From: Hericium rajendrae | Lineage: Eukaryota; Basidiomycota; Agaricomycetes; Russulales; Hericiaceae | Length of the DNA: 64,000 nucleotides | NCBI GenBank assembly: GCA_033439255.1 | Contig: CM065879.1 | Span: 2,212,501 to 2,276,500 of the forward strand | Direction: 5' to 3' | Part shown: piece by piece, positions 37,436-49,432 of the stretch | Position numbering within the stretch: position 1 is the first letter of the stretch | Layout: each line of letters opens with the position of its first letter | Program-made: the position numbers and the translations under genes | The notes under the pieces: generated by a model | What the model was told of the DNA's origin: nothing | Seen by the model: the letters and a program-made list of their open reading frames with translations, nothing else | Databases searched by the model: none

Positions 37436-38288
37436 GTGGTCCCAGTAATAACTATAGTACTGTTATATCAATACAGCCTAGTGGTCGCATCAAGTACTTT
37501 TTCCACCATGCTATTATAACAGTGTGGTAGTAGTTTGAGGATATATCAGCATGTAGTAGTATTCTGGCTTGATTAACAGTGGTATGGTAGTAGTTTATAG
37601 TAGGGGGCCGCAGGGGGGGACAGGGGACCCCCAGCTCCCGCTATAGGGCATTGATGGCTAGACATATGGTAGTTTTTTATAATGAGGGTGCCGCAGGGTG
37701 CCGCTTTGCTGCAGAATCACTATAGTAAATGCTGTGCAGGCCTAAGTCCAGTGATTCGGCTTAGGCTCGATGGTGCGGCTGCCAGTTGTGGCTGTGCTTG
37801 CTACCACTGTGGGTGATGCACGGCATGTGCGGCAGCCAGCCAGCCCCTTGGGTCCACCTTGGGGCATGTCTCGGGGCATGCCTCGGGGATCTCGGGGATC
37901 TCGGGGATCCGTTTAGGATGCGTTGCATGCACGTTTGTGCTTCATTTTTGACGTTATCCCTACCGTTGTAATCAGCATTCAGGATAGCAACCTACACACT
38001 TTCGATTGCTATACAAATCTTCGTACCGTTTTGCCCAGTTACTGTATTAATATCAGCTCTTATGGGTTCATACCAGTCCGGGTTTGATAATAAAATAACA
38101 GATTTCTTTCGGAAATTGTTCGCACATTCGATTGTGATGCATTTTCGTAGATACTTGATGACTTTTTAGCACTCTAGTGATCCTGTTTGCACCACCACGG
38201 GGAAGTTGTTCTAACGCGTTGCGCTGACGTGTCAGATCACGTGACCGACCGACTTAGCAGAATTTCGTGTATGTGTGGGTGGGTAAGT
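37436..38288 (+). repeat. KDZ copy 1 left terminal inverted repeat
   Basis: About 853 bp matching, inverted, 48571-49432, and directly 59516-60377. Similarity to both is roughly 90%, lower than those two have to each other. It includes an AT-rich subterminal part with TAGTAGT motifs, a GC-rich CAGGGGACCCCCAGCTCCCG block and a 9-bp tandem repeat. Confidence 0.88.
37882..37909. repeat. Three tandem CTCGGGGAT units inside the terminal repeat
   Basis: CTCGGGGAT occurs three times in a row just after two GGGGCATGYCT units. The same array is present in the other two terminal repeats (near 48954-48981 reverse, and 59962-59989). Conserved arrays in transposon ends often bind transposase; that role is inferred. 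Confidence 0.7.
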
Positions 38289-38697
38289 ACGGGTATTTAG
38301 TACTGGTGAGGTTTTGGTATCAAGCCAAGACATTTCACTTGAAAGATGCGATAGATTTTAGATGGTAGGGCCTCTGCACTTTGTTCTATTAGCTCTTTGA
38401 TATCTACCAGTGAGTATATTTGCCTGGACGATCGGTCGAGCGCGCGGGATTGAAATTTCAATGTACTTTCCTAAACGGGAACTGCACGATGAAGCACTAA
38501 AACGAATAAGTAGAGAAGCTTGGCTGAGCAATGTGAAGTCGGTGCGGTAAGTCGGTCAGGAGCCTTAACGGAAGTAAAAGACGATGTATTGACTATTTGA
38601 CAGGCTCCTAAGTACTATACAAAGCACTTAGTTACGTGTATTTCCCGAATTTGGGCGCCTTTACTGCGCCCACGAACACACGGACCCCAAGCTTTTC

Positions 38698-41391
38698 CTA
38701 GGCATCACCCATCACCACGTCTTCACCTGCCTCTGCGACACGGACGACCTCTCCCATCGCATATTCGACGTCTTCGAGCGCCGAATTCAGCTCGCCGATC
38801 TCGGCCTTCGTGGCTGCCTTTCGAGACCACCAAACGAGCGTTATCAGCACCATCCCCAGCCCGTTTTTCCCCCCTTTCATCACCTGGCTCCAACGTTCAT
38901 CTGCGTTACCCGAACGATGCAGGGGCCATTCGACATCCGGTATGAACCGCCAGCTGGGCTGCAAGGATTTCCACCACATCCTCCAGCTGTTCCCGTAAGC
39001 TGACAAGGGACCCAGCGACGGTATGCTGGTGAACTTGCGATGACGCTTGATCCAGTCTTGGACCGCAAGTGGGCGATTCTTAGAGCCGAGGAACTCCTTG
39101 CGGTTCTATAGATATGTGAGTACCAGGTTTCTCAGACGAGTAGCATGAATCACTCACAGTGCCCTCCGGGTACCCGAGCGCGGCCTCGATCTTCAGCCAG
39201 TTATTCACGATACTGACCCATTCGGTCCCCTCTGGACCGGTCTTGAAGAACTCAAACATCTCCATGACCAACTGCGGCGCATCACTTGGCGCATCTCCAA
39301 GTTCCTGCACATTCTCTTCTGCCTCTGCCGGCGCTTCGCCAGGACCACCTCTGCTCGGCGGCGAGCTGCCAGAACCTCCTCCGTTCGGCGGCGATCCGCC
39401 ATTGCTGTCTTCTTCGTTCGGGGATGTCTCTCCAGGACCGTTCTGTCCAGAGGTTTCGGCACCATCTTGTCCTTGGCCGGACGACGTGTCTGTCTCTCCT
39501 GCCGGCGACGCCCCGCTGCCTTCCTCTGCCGGCGATGCCCCGCGGCTTTCCTCCGTCGAATCTACGTCCATAGTCATAGTGGCCGCAGCGGCGATGCCTG
39601 CACCCACGGATCCAACTTCGCTCGACATTACAGGGCCAGGGATGATGTCGATCGGCATGGCGGCAGTGGTAGAGGCATTCGAACCCACAGCCCCGACTTC
39701 GGCGGACGTCTCAGGGTCGGGTATGTCCCTTGATATGGCAGTCGCAGCAGCGGCACTTTGCGAGACGGCGGACTCGCCGTTGGACGTGGCAGGGTCGGGC
39801 GTGGGGGTGTTCTCGCGGCCGCCTACATTGTCTTCGCCCGTCTCGTCCGCCATGTCTATGGTCTTGTCAGTAGTCTTCGAGGCTGTCGTATCTTCGGCCG
39901 ATGCGCTGGTCAAAATACTCGGTAAGTTACGCGCAAAATAAAGCATTCTGATATTGACTCACGCCCCACCACTTGCCCGTTGACGAGTGACTATAGTGCG
40001 CTCTACCATGGTGTCCGCGCGTTTCTTCCTCGGCTTGGGGGCTGGTTTCTTAGGAACCAGTGGCTGCGACCCACTTACATCAAGCATTTGGCAGTCGATG
40101 TCGTCCAAAAGGCGCCGGTTCCGAGTGATGTTGTCCTCGCGTTCCTGCATATACGGATTTACTCTAGACTTTGCAGCTGTCGAAACGAGGGCGTCCTCGG
40201 TATCGTTGGACTGGACGTCGATATCTTCACGAGAGGTCTCGTCTACCTCCTTCGACTTGTCGCCGGGACCATCTTCATCCTCGTCAGATACTCGCCCATC
40301 ATCAGCACCATCTTCTGTCTCGGATACCTTGTCTCCGGGCTGGTCAAGGCCATCGGCGTTCTGCGGCTTGAGTGCTCGACTATCGCGCACGTTCTTAGCT
40401 GCAAATTTGTTAGACCGTTGCCCTTACTGAGATGCACATCACTCACGATAGTACTTGTGAAGATACTCAGCAAATGGCTTCTCAACCAAGTCGTGGAAGC
40501 CAGCGTAGCTTTTCTTGAATGAAATGCCACCCTCGGCCTCTGTGTGGACGCTAGCCCAGCGAATCGTTCGATAAGTAAAGAGCCTGTCATTTGTCGAGAC
40601 TGCACTGACCTGAAGGATTCTATCTTTCCGCCAGCGCTAGGCCTCGGACCGCCAAAGTCGAACACGCAGACCCAACCGGTTTGCTCGAAGACCTCACGGA
40701 CAAGAACTTCGGCGGTGCACAGCAAAGCTTCGATGTTCCTGGCGGTATGTCAGTCTTCCCTTCGTTTCATTCAGGATGGAATTAACGCACTTCTCCCAAG
40801 TCAGCAGCTGTTGCTGACGATCTGAGTCCGTCATGTCCGGTGACGGCGTCGCGCCCTCGCTCGCAGGCGAACTCTGCTTCTCGAACTCCTTCTGGACTTC
40901 TGCTTTGATGTCCGCAGACTCATCCTCGAGAAGCTCGATGCAGAGCTTGTTGCGGAAGACCAGGCGCGATTGGGGGGTATCGCCTTCCGGTAGACCCAGC
41001 AGGTAAGCCTTGTACGCTTTATTGATCTTGCCTTGAAGCTTGGACTTATAGTACAGCTTCTGGTAGATCTGATACGGTGAGAGCTTGCGGGAAGTCCTGT
41101 GCGTAAGCTTAAGGACCCGCCGCCCTTTGTTGCCTCCGCCAGCACCACACGTACGGTTATTGAACCACTCCTTAATCCTCTATTCTAGCAGGGTGAGTAT
41201 TTGCCTAGTGTTTATGTGAAGTAAGTGCTTACCTTCCTATCTTTGGAGCCCGATGGGCCCTCCGGCCACTTCGTGAACCAGCCCTCGTAGAGGCGCTCCC
41301 ATATGTCGCCGGACCGATTTTTCTTCTGGAGCTGCCTGAACTCGGGCAGATAGGAGTTGAGGTATGTGAGTTGGGGTTTCGTCGTCCACAT
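38698..41391 (-). CDS. KDZ passenger gene 1, unknown Agaricomycete family
   Basis: Multi-exon gene on minus, opening MWTTKPQLTYLNSYLPEF (41391; an upstream Met at 41439 is possible). First conserved part: WERLYEGWFTKWPEGP, then IKEWFNN after an intron, and a block with LTHRTSRKLSPYQIYQKLYY. The middle is low in complexity and acidic (Asp/Glu/Ser, then Ala/Ser/Gly-rich, about 39150-40390). The C-terminal conserved part has WLKIEAALGYPEG, DWIKRHRK and YGNSWRMWWKSLQPSWR, ending EDVVMGDA at 38698. I recall this Trp-rich pattern as widely repeated in Agaricomycete genomes without assigned function. WF-NN and the spacing suggest a helix-turn-helix DNA-binding head, which is only a guess. No clear break is seen; exon borders are inferred. 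It is divergent from the next gene. Confidence 0.65.
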
Positions 41392-41817
41392 AGCTAAGCA
41401 GAATAGCGCAACAGATAAAAACGCGACTGCAAACGGCAAACGAGGAGGATTTATAGCAAGTTGTCGACGACGCTTGCTGCCTTATCAGGGGGAAGTAGTA
41501 AATACCAGTTCGTGCTCGAGTCCATCGTCCTTATTTGTTTCTTTGTTTTGCTCCCTCGTTGCCACACGATCATCCAATTCGCAAGTCGTGGCCAAGGCCT
41601 CGGTACGTCGGCGGAATGCTTGTTCCACTTAAATTCACGAGCGGCACCATCGGCTATTGCAATCCGAACTGATCAATCTTTTGTCAGGGTCTGTTCGTAG
41701 TCTGTTCGCCTGCCTGTGGAATCTTTCATCCCTCCCCCCTAAATAATCCTTGCTCTAATTGTTGTCTGTGTCGCTAGCGTCCCTCATCAGTTTCCCCTTC
41801 ACCAGCGACCATAGGAA

Positions 41818-43012
41818 ATGGCTGAAGACTGTACGTTTATTCTACTCTCACGTCCAAACCTACATCCCAAACAGACTCAGTGACATTTTCAGGCTCCCTC
41901 TCTCCCGCGCCTTCGAGCAACGGCGATGATGAGATGCTCATGGCGACTGAGCATGTCCGCAATGCCGGAGACCTCACAGGCAATATCGACGATGGCGTCG
42001 TCGACTTACCATCCAACGTTCGCGGCCACGAGCGCGGCAACTCCATCGAGCCCTCCAATGAGCCTTCCGGGGCCGTAAACCACGACGCCGGCAACAGCGG
42101 CAGCGTCATTGATCTCTCCAGTGACACTGACAGCGTTATCGACATTTCCAGCGATACTACTGGCCGAGGGAGCGTTATTGACATCTCCAGTGATGACGAG
42201 TCCATGGCCGTCGACGAGGCCAACAATGCTCAGCCTACCAACATGTCATCTGCTGACTCCATCTTCTCGGTAGACGATGAACCTCACCCATACACGACCC
42301 ATGTCGTCGTGTCGACGAACAGGTCTGCAGTCAGCGTCATCATCCCTGCAGGGCTCCTACCAGCTGGTGATCTCAGGCTCAACATCTCGCTGGAGGTATG
42401 TACTTATATATTGGACTTCTTCATCCTTCTGATCGGCACCAGAACCTTACCGGGCAGTCGAACGCCTCCAGCGGTGGAGATAACCACCACGGTCACGGTG
42501 GTAGTGGCGGGAACAATGTGCAGGCAGCGGCTGCATCCGAATGTCACTGCGCCGTCGACAATAGGGCAGCTGATGTTGCATCGCAAATGCGCCAGGCTGC
42601 TGCTTCCTCCCTTCAAGCTCGCGAGACTGCACACACGACGACGACTACTGTCACCATGCCCGATGTACCCACTGGTGTGCATCGTCGCAACAACGAAGTC
42701 ACGTCGAGGCGCATACCTCCTTCAAACGCCGTCGCAAGCTCTTCTCGCCTGCCAACTTCAATCTCCAATGGACCTTTGAGTTCAGTGCTGGACCCTTTGC
42801 CATACTGGGCTGTCACGAATGGTATGCAGCCGGCGATATATTATCGTCCTTCGTGAGTTCTTCCATCTTTAAATGTCAACCGTGCTACATGCTGATTGTC
42901 TTTCGTCGATAGCCTTCAACTTCGCGTGGAGATCTTGAGCGCTTTCGACTGCGTGTTCCGATGCTTTAGTACTTTGCAGGAGGCCGTCGAGTGGTTTGAG
43001 GCACGCATGTAG
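41818..43012 (+). CDS. KDZ passenger gene 2, acidic protein with possible RNase H1 N-terminal-like (viroplasmin) module
   Basis: Starts MAEDC at 41818, then an intron with GTACGT donor. The second exon encodes an acidic Ser/Asp-rich region with three repeats of the type SVIDISSDT (near 42105-42200), a pattern like SUMO-interacting motifs (hydrophobic V-I-D-[IL]-S-S-D). After an intron at about 42396 comes a low-complexity His/Gly/Ala region. The C-terminal part, split by a phase-2 intron at 42855, reads PYWAVTNGMQPAIYY..VFRCFSTLQEAVEWFEARM. This resembles the small RNA:DNA-hybrid-binding module found at the N-terminus of RNase H1 (consensus YYAV-G--PGIY..F--F-T-EEA). The intron phases match and the frame is intact to TAG at 43010. 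The RNase H1-like call is tentative. Confidence 0.55.
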
Positions 43013-43619
43013 ATGCGATAGATAGTCGTAGATACTTCGAAGTTGTTGCTGCCGCTGGTTAACCAATATCCACATTCCCGTCTGCGAATCAATTTATATA
43101 TCTGTCCAATGAGCTTTTTATTATACCGACGAAGCCATTTTACTTCTACTAGTTGACGACTGCTGACTGCGAACTTGAACAGTACACGGAAATGTTACTT
43201 TGGCAATAATGTGAGACAAGCACTCAAAAACATATGTCAGGTCTCGTTTACATGTCTGTAGCTACCTCACTTATCTCAGATTACTTGCAAGCAAAATAAA
43301 TATCATGCCCCCTTCTATTAGAAAGAGTTCCAAGTGATAGCTGTAGCCGAAGCATTTGGAAGGAGGGAATAGTTAGATATGTATGCGGAGCGAAGCCCAC
43401 TTCAAGACGCGGATGTAGCCAAAGTTGCCACGGCCACAGCCTCAGACTCAGCGCGGCCTTTCGCTTCATTGTTCTTGTTGCTCTCGCTTCGTTCGTAGTC
43501 CTCACTCAACCACTTTTTCGCTGCACTCCTCTCTATGGCAAAGGGGCACTCATGCAATGAGTCTTATTATTTAAAGTAAGTAGGTCCGGTTTTAAATAGC
43601 TATCTGTTGTTGACTGGGA
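43013..43619. other. Non-coding stretch between KDZ passenger genes
   Basis: AT-rich, with no recognisable coding sequence. The minus-strand frame at 43281-43505 has no family resemblance. Confidence 0.45.
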
Positions 43620-43623
43620 CGTC

Positions 43624-44229
43624 ATTGTTGAACGGCGCCAGAAATAACAAGTCCCGTCGAGCGTACCAGCGCGAGTACGTCAGAATCACGCGTATAGGGC
43701 GTCGGAAAATCAGCAAGAAGGAGCGGGAGGTGGAGGAAAGCATTAGGCGGGCCACCGTGGCAGGTTTGCGTCCGTAAGTTCTGACATTTGAGCGATGTAT
43801 GACGGTGACCATAGCGTCTTCTGTAGGCCCTATTCCAACTCCATAATTCACTCTCACAGACGAAAGGATCCCGACCGCACTGACCAAATGTTGTCGGACG
43901 AGACTCAACTTTGGGAACAATGTCGAGAACTACGCGTCAAAATTATCGGTTCTGCGGACGGCACCGCACCTTGCGCACCCAAGGTGGACGAATACAACCA
44001 AGTCATACGCGCGCTGATCGATGGCCATCTAACCGTCGCCAGTGACCTCCTGCACAAGAACTCGCCGAGCTCCAAGGCTGAATTGCATCGCGTGCGCAGG
44101 CTCATTGCCGGCCTTCACCAGGAGGTGGAGCTGCTCTCGCCGGGCCGCGATATGATGCTGCAGGCGATGGGGGACCACGCACTCGTTTTTATGGGTTGCA
44201 GGTTTGTTCATCTCTTCGTTTTTGTGTAA
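43624..44229 (+). CDS. KDZ passenger gene 3, possible small coding unit, unknown
   Basis: A basic first segment (SRRAYQREYVRITRIGRRKI, then KKEREVEESIRRA) ends at a GTAAGT donor near 43773. After an intron ending TGTAG, an exon reads PYSNSIIHSHRRKDPDRTDQ, then LWEQCRELRVKI and LLSPGRDMMLQAMGDHA to a stop at 44227. The first segment has no Met in frame, so a 5' exon is missing or the gene is a remnant. I do not recognise the family. It is the same strand as, and 200 bases upstream of, the transposase and could be a lost part of it. Confidence 0.3.
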
Positions 44230-44429
44230 CTTCTCTGAGCTAATGGAATGGGCAGCATAAATAAGAGGATTTTTCGTTCTCTGTACGGATTTTGAAAGCC
44301 GCTGACTATTTTCGCTTAGCTACATAGATAATTAGATCCCTAAGACGATGTCGTAGTGCCTTCTCCCCCTCTCCGTCCTTTTCTTATTCGTATCTCCGCC
44401 CATCCTTTCCCGTTGTGCTCTCCGGTGCC

Positions 44430-47400
44430 ATGTCTACGAAGAAACGCAAGCGAAAGACCCTTCAGCCTATCTGCATAAGCGACGATGACGACGCTCCTAG
44501 TACCTCCAGACATACCACCGTCACCGTGCCTCACAGCACTCACCAGAAGACGAGGGCGAAGATCACCCAGGTCGAGGCTAGCAGCTCGAACATTCAACTC
44601 GAGAAGGCTACGACGCCTGTCGACGCGGTACCGCCGGAAGATCAGCAAGATCACCTTGACGCACCATGGCAAGACAGTGAAGAGATTCTAGTGACCTCGG
44701 CAGATGTGCAGACCGGTCGCCGACGAAAGCGTACTCGTCGTGGTGGGCGCAAAACAAGAATGAGACGGGTGAGGTTCTCCCGGGTCGGTTTCCTTCCTTG
44801 CTAACTGCTATACTCAGATTGATATGCTGAAGAAGTTTGAGAAAGAGCGCGACACAATCCTGGACGAATTACTTCGTCATGAAGGCCCCGGCTCGCAAAG
44901 CGGGTCATCGACCTGTCCGAATTGTGATTCTGACTCGCCTGCCGATACCCGCTGCATCGACTGTGCATACTCGTGCCTAGAGTGCACCTCCTGCATCGTA
45001 GCGCGTCATTCGCGTGATCCGCTTCATAGAATACAGGCATGTTGATACCTTTTATTCTACACACTTCTTGCTTAACTATCGTTTTATAGAAGTGGAACGG
45101 AGACCATTTTGAACGCTCGACTCTAGCAGGCCTCGGGCTCATCGTCCAGCTAGGCCACGAAGGTCTTGCCTGCCCAAATCCATATACGACATATCAGAAA
45201 ATGACGCTCATCGACGTTTTGGGTATTCATACTGTTCATGCCCGGTTTTGTGGCTGCGCGCAGGTCGGGTCATCTAAAGCCTATATCCAATTGCTTCGGG
45301 TCCGATGGTGGCCGGTCAGTTTCGATCGCCCTCAGACTGCGGTCACCCTCCGGACTCTCCAGCTATTTCATGCAATGACACTACAAGCAAAGACAAATGC
45401 CTATGATTTCTATGGCGGCATAGTCAAACTTACAGATGGCAGTGGTATTAACAAGCCCAAGGTATGTGGTGCACAGCTGATACAGGATAAACCATCTGAC
45501 GAGATCTCGATCGCTCCGCAGGACCGGTATCACGAGTTCACTCGCGCCGCCCGGTGCTATCGGCACATTCGAATGGTCAAGCGTTGTGGGCGTGGTCACG
45601 ATCTATCTGGGATCCGAGGGACTGCGCTCGGAAGCCTTGTGGTCGAGTGCCCCAGATGTCCCCATCCAGGAAGAAACCTGCCGGATAACTGGCAATCTGT
45701 GCCGCCGCATCTTCAGTAAGCCAGATCAGGAACTTTCCCCGATCAGAGCTCTAACTCAAAAATCAAATCAGGTTCCTGTATAGAATGCTTTTCGCGATGG
45801 ATGCGAATTTCAAACTGAAGCTCAAGAACCGTGGCCACCAGGACATTGAATTAGCACCTGGCTGGGCTTATTTTGTTCCGGACGCCGCGTACAAGGCGCA
45901 CTTGTCGAAACACGAGAACGAGACCGAAGTTAGTCAGCAACACTCCTAAGTTATGTCCAGACTAACCAGTGTCCCTGTGATAAACAGATGAAAGCCTGCG
46001 ACTCGAGCTTCGCAGCTGTAGACCATGCAAATACTCCAGCACAGAAGAGATTCACTGTCAATGGCGTTGGCGCCGTTATTTGTGCGCGCCATTCATTTTT
46101 TCGTCCAAACGGCGTTGGCGATCTGGAGCGCGGTGAACGGTAAGCCCCTTGACGTGATCTTATCTCGAGGATCTTTGCAAATGCTCACCCATTTTCAAGG
46201 TATGCTAATATGGATTTTCTCATTCTGATGACGATCATGGTTGCCGCCGAATGCTGGAAGCTGCTCGGCATCTCGTATGACATAGCATGCCAGTACTCCA
46301 AGAATTTCATCAAGCGCATGCTCGAGAACTTTGGAGTCGAATTGCACATCGACCTCACGAAGACCGAGATCATCTTCGTCGTACCCAAGTTCCATTTGCC
46401 CGCGCACGGTGCAAGTTGTCAAGTGCGGTACTCCTTCAACTTCACGGAAGGAGTAGGAAGGACCTGCGGTGAGGGGATTGAAGCTAACTGGTCTGAAACG
46501 AACGGCGCCTCCCTGAGTACACACGAAATGTCATTTGGTGGACGTCATGAGACCCTGAACGATGTTTTTGGTGCGATGAATTGGCGCAAGACGGTGTCGA
46601 CAGGTGCGTGCCTTTGCTCGTGGTTTTCATGCATTTACTGAGATGCTGTCCATATAGGAGAGCACATCTCTGCTTCACTGAAGGAGGCTCGTCGTGCTGC
46701 TCCGTAAGCAGCAGCGTAACTTCGACGACATGAAGCAGACTTTCCCGCAAGAAATCATCGAGCAATGGGACTCCATGATCACGGCCTGGGATGAAGACAA
46801 GTCATGCGAGAATCCGTACAAGGAACCAGTCAACGGTGCGCCATTTTGCGAGTTCTGGTAGTAGCCCGCAATGTTAACTGTAGGCCCAGACATCTCATTG
46901 GCAAAAGTACGCTTGGACTTGGCTAACGAAGAAGCACAAGAAGCGGAGAATGGTGCGGTGTCGCTCCATGAGACGACTGCAAGTACATTCCTTGCTATGG
47001 GTCTCGATTTACAAGAGCAACAGTACGTATTTAATTTCATGAATCAAACCTTTTTCTTATACTCCGGTAGGCGTACGCTGCGCCACAAAGATGGAAACAA
47101 AGATAACGACACTGCGACGAAAAAGGTATCCCTTCAAGACAGTCGAAATGCCCTTCGACACCGAATCAACACCTGGCGCGCCATACAGGCCGTGTACATG
47201 CCAGTCGTCTCCACACTCACCTCTGCTCAAACCTCCGACACTTCTACCCCCGAAGACGGCGTCTCTGCGGCCGATCCCCCCAAACCTGAATTCGACAGGT
47301 TGTGGATGCCGAGTGATGTCCCGGAGGCCTTGAGAGAAGCCGGCATGGTCTCGGGCTTAGCATCCAAGGAGGCTCGATTGCGGGAGGCCGAGTGTGAGAC

Positions 47401-48436
47401 CTCCCTCCACGAAATCCGCCGCTTCATTCGCACTGCCATGGGCCTTCGTCATTACAAGACTGCGAATGTCGATGGTCCCAGCCAGAAGCGACACACACGC
47501 GCCCGGACCATCATCAAGAAGGTCCTGTCGAAGCGCGACCGTCATTTCGAACGGTATAATGCCTCGCGTCTCGCGCTGAATGCTCTCGACCCGGATGAGG
47601 TGGCGGCATGGCGTCATCGGCTGCTCCCTTTGAAACGAAGCGACATGGTCAATCCATCGGGCGACGATGAAAACGATGATGTGAACAGCGACGACGAGAC
47701 TAATGCCGGCCGCAAGAAGAAGAAGGCAAGAGAGAAGGCACTCGGAGAAGGGCGACGAGAAGTCCCGTGGATCTGGCGGGTACTCACTCATGATGCACGC
47801 GACCATTTTGATGGAGAAGACATGTCCGCTGAGGAGGTCCACGACAGTAAGTTATTCCAACATCCTGATTATCTCTTCTGACGAGTCTTATTCACGATGT
47901 CAGGTATGCGTGTGACTTACGCGAAGAGTCGAGCGCGAATGCGTCGCTGGAAGGAGGAGGTTCTCCTCCTGCAGGAGGAAATGCGTCGCAGCGTCGTATT
48001 TATGCTGTGGAAGGCCGAATGGTGGCGGGCACGCGTGTCGTTGCGCCCCAACGCTGCTTCAGACCTCAAAGTAGGTATCCGCGCTTATGCACTAAGGCAA
48101 GCACAAATCTACGAGGATCTGGCCGCGTCCTTCAAACGACGATGGATCCCTCTACTGGAAAAGTACCACCTCACGGTTGACTGGCCTCAAGAACCACAGG
48201 GCTCAGTGACAAATGATTCGGTGCTACCGCATGCATCTGTGACGACAGCGGCTGCGTCGACGTCCGAGACATTACCACCACCACCTCCAGACACCAACTC
48301 GTCACTTAACACGCTGGATGGACTGCTTCCAGATATGCCAGAACAAGTACAATCGGATGTCTCGTCATCCGATGACGAGACTTCGGAGGAATCTGGGATT
48401 GAGTATGTCGAGAGCGAAGGCGAGGAAAGTAGTTAA
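44430..48436 (+). CDS. KDZ transposase, copy 1 (one frame-disrupting base)
   Basis: Cuts and joins DNA at the element ends. The basic N-terminus MSTKKRKRKTLQPICISDDD carries a likely nuclear signal. A Cys cluster follows (CPNCDSD..CIDCAYSCLECTSC), then the CxC2 domain typical of KDZ proteins (LGHEGLACPNP, FCGCAQ, DRPQTAVTLRTLQLFHAMTL, AYDFY). The motif KRCGRGHDL..VECPRCPHPGRNLP is diagnostic. The RNase H-fold core includes FAMDANFKL, YANMDF, SYDIACQYSKN, VPKFHLPAHG and YSFNFTEGVGRTCGEGIEANW. The C-terminal helical part has RMRRWKEEVLLLQEEMRRSV and ends in an acidic tail at 48436. About nine introns. Compared with the inverted copy it has one extra C near 46692 (GGCTCGTCG against GGCTGTCG), which shifts the frame before LLRKQQRNF. 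Otherwise the coding sequence is open. Confidence 0.88.
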
Positions 48437-48570
48437 TTACAATAGTTTGATATAATTCAATTGAGTCCATTTGGAAGCATCGTACACTATAACTAAGTCA
48501 GAAGTTGAGCAGAACTTATATTTATTGAGTGAGATACAATCAATGACAGAGCCAAAGCCTATGTCATGTC

Positions 48571-49432
48571 CGTGCCCGCCCACACATACACGAAATTCTG
48601 CTAAGTCGGTCAGTCACGTGATCTGACGCGTCAGCGCAACACGTCAGAACAACCTCCCCGCTGTGATGCAGATGGGGTCATTAGAGTACTAAGAAGTCAT
48701 CGAACATCTACGAAAATACATCACAACCGAATGTGCCAATAATTTCTGAAAGGAATCTGATATTTTATTAGCAAACCTGGACTGGTACCATCCCATAAGG
48801 ACCGAGATTCATATAGTAACCAGGCAAAATGATATGAAGATTTGTATAGCAATCGAAAGTATGTAGGCTGCCGTCCTGAATGCTGATTACAAAGGTAGAG
48901 ATAACGTCGAAAACAAAGCACAAATGCGCATGCAACGCATCCTAAACGGATCCCCGAGATCCCCGAGATCCCCGAGGCATGCCCCGAGGCATGCCCCAAG
49001 GTGGACCCAAGGGGCTGGCTGGCTGCCGCACATGCCGTGCATCACCCACAGTGGTAGCAAGCACAGCCACAACTGGCAGCCGCACCATCGAGCCTAAGCC
49101 GAATCACTGGACTTAGGCCTGCACAGCATTTACTATAGTGATTCTGCAGCAAAGCGGCACCCTGCGGCACCCTCATTATAAAAAACTACCATACGTCTAG
49201 TCATCAATGCCCTATAGCGGGAGCTGGGGGTCCCCTGTCCCCTCCTGCAGCCCCCTTACTATAAATTACTACCATACCACTGTTAATCAAGCCCGAATAC
49301 TACTACATGCTAATATACCCTCAAACTACTATCACACTGCTATAATAGTGCAGTGAAAACAGTACTTGATGCGACCACTAGGCTACACTGTTATAACAGT
49401 ACTATAGTATACTATACTGACCACTACAGTTG
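48571..49432 (-). repeat. KDZ copy 1 right terminal inverted repeat
   Basis: About 862 bp, inverted relative to 37436-38288. It is nearly identical to the start of the second KDZ copy (59516-60377), including the terminal CAACTGTAGTGGTCAG read inward. Confidence 0.9.

Larger units (their letters stand above)
37436..49432 (+). mobile_element. KDZ-superfamily DNA transposon, copy 1, about 12 kb
   Basis: Kyakuja-Dileera-Zisupton DNA transposon identified by its transposase (44430-48436). Terminal inverted repeats of about 850 bp lie at 37436-38288 and 48571-49432. It carries three other gene-like units between 38698 and 44229. The insertion is flanked by a 15-bp direct duplication ATAGAACCAGCCGTG (37421-37435 and 49433-49447), longer than the 8 bp I associate with Zisupton relatives. 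The left end begins GTGGTCCCAGTA while the right end, read inward, begins CAACTGTAGTGGTCAGTA, so the left end lacks about eight terminal bases and differs by roughly 10% over the repeat. The right half is almost identical to the inverted copy at 59516 onward. Confidence 0.85.

Noticed and set aside
37882-37909. CRISPR-like short array
   Set aside because: Units are directly tandem without spacers, and the organism is a eukaryote.
43281-43505. Minus-strand frame inside KDZ copy 1
   Set aside because: Low-complexity Arg/Leu composition, no recognised motif, no splice-linked extension.
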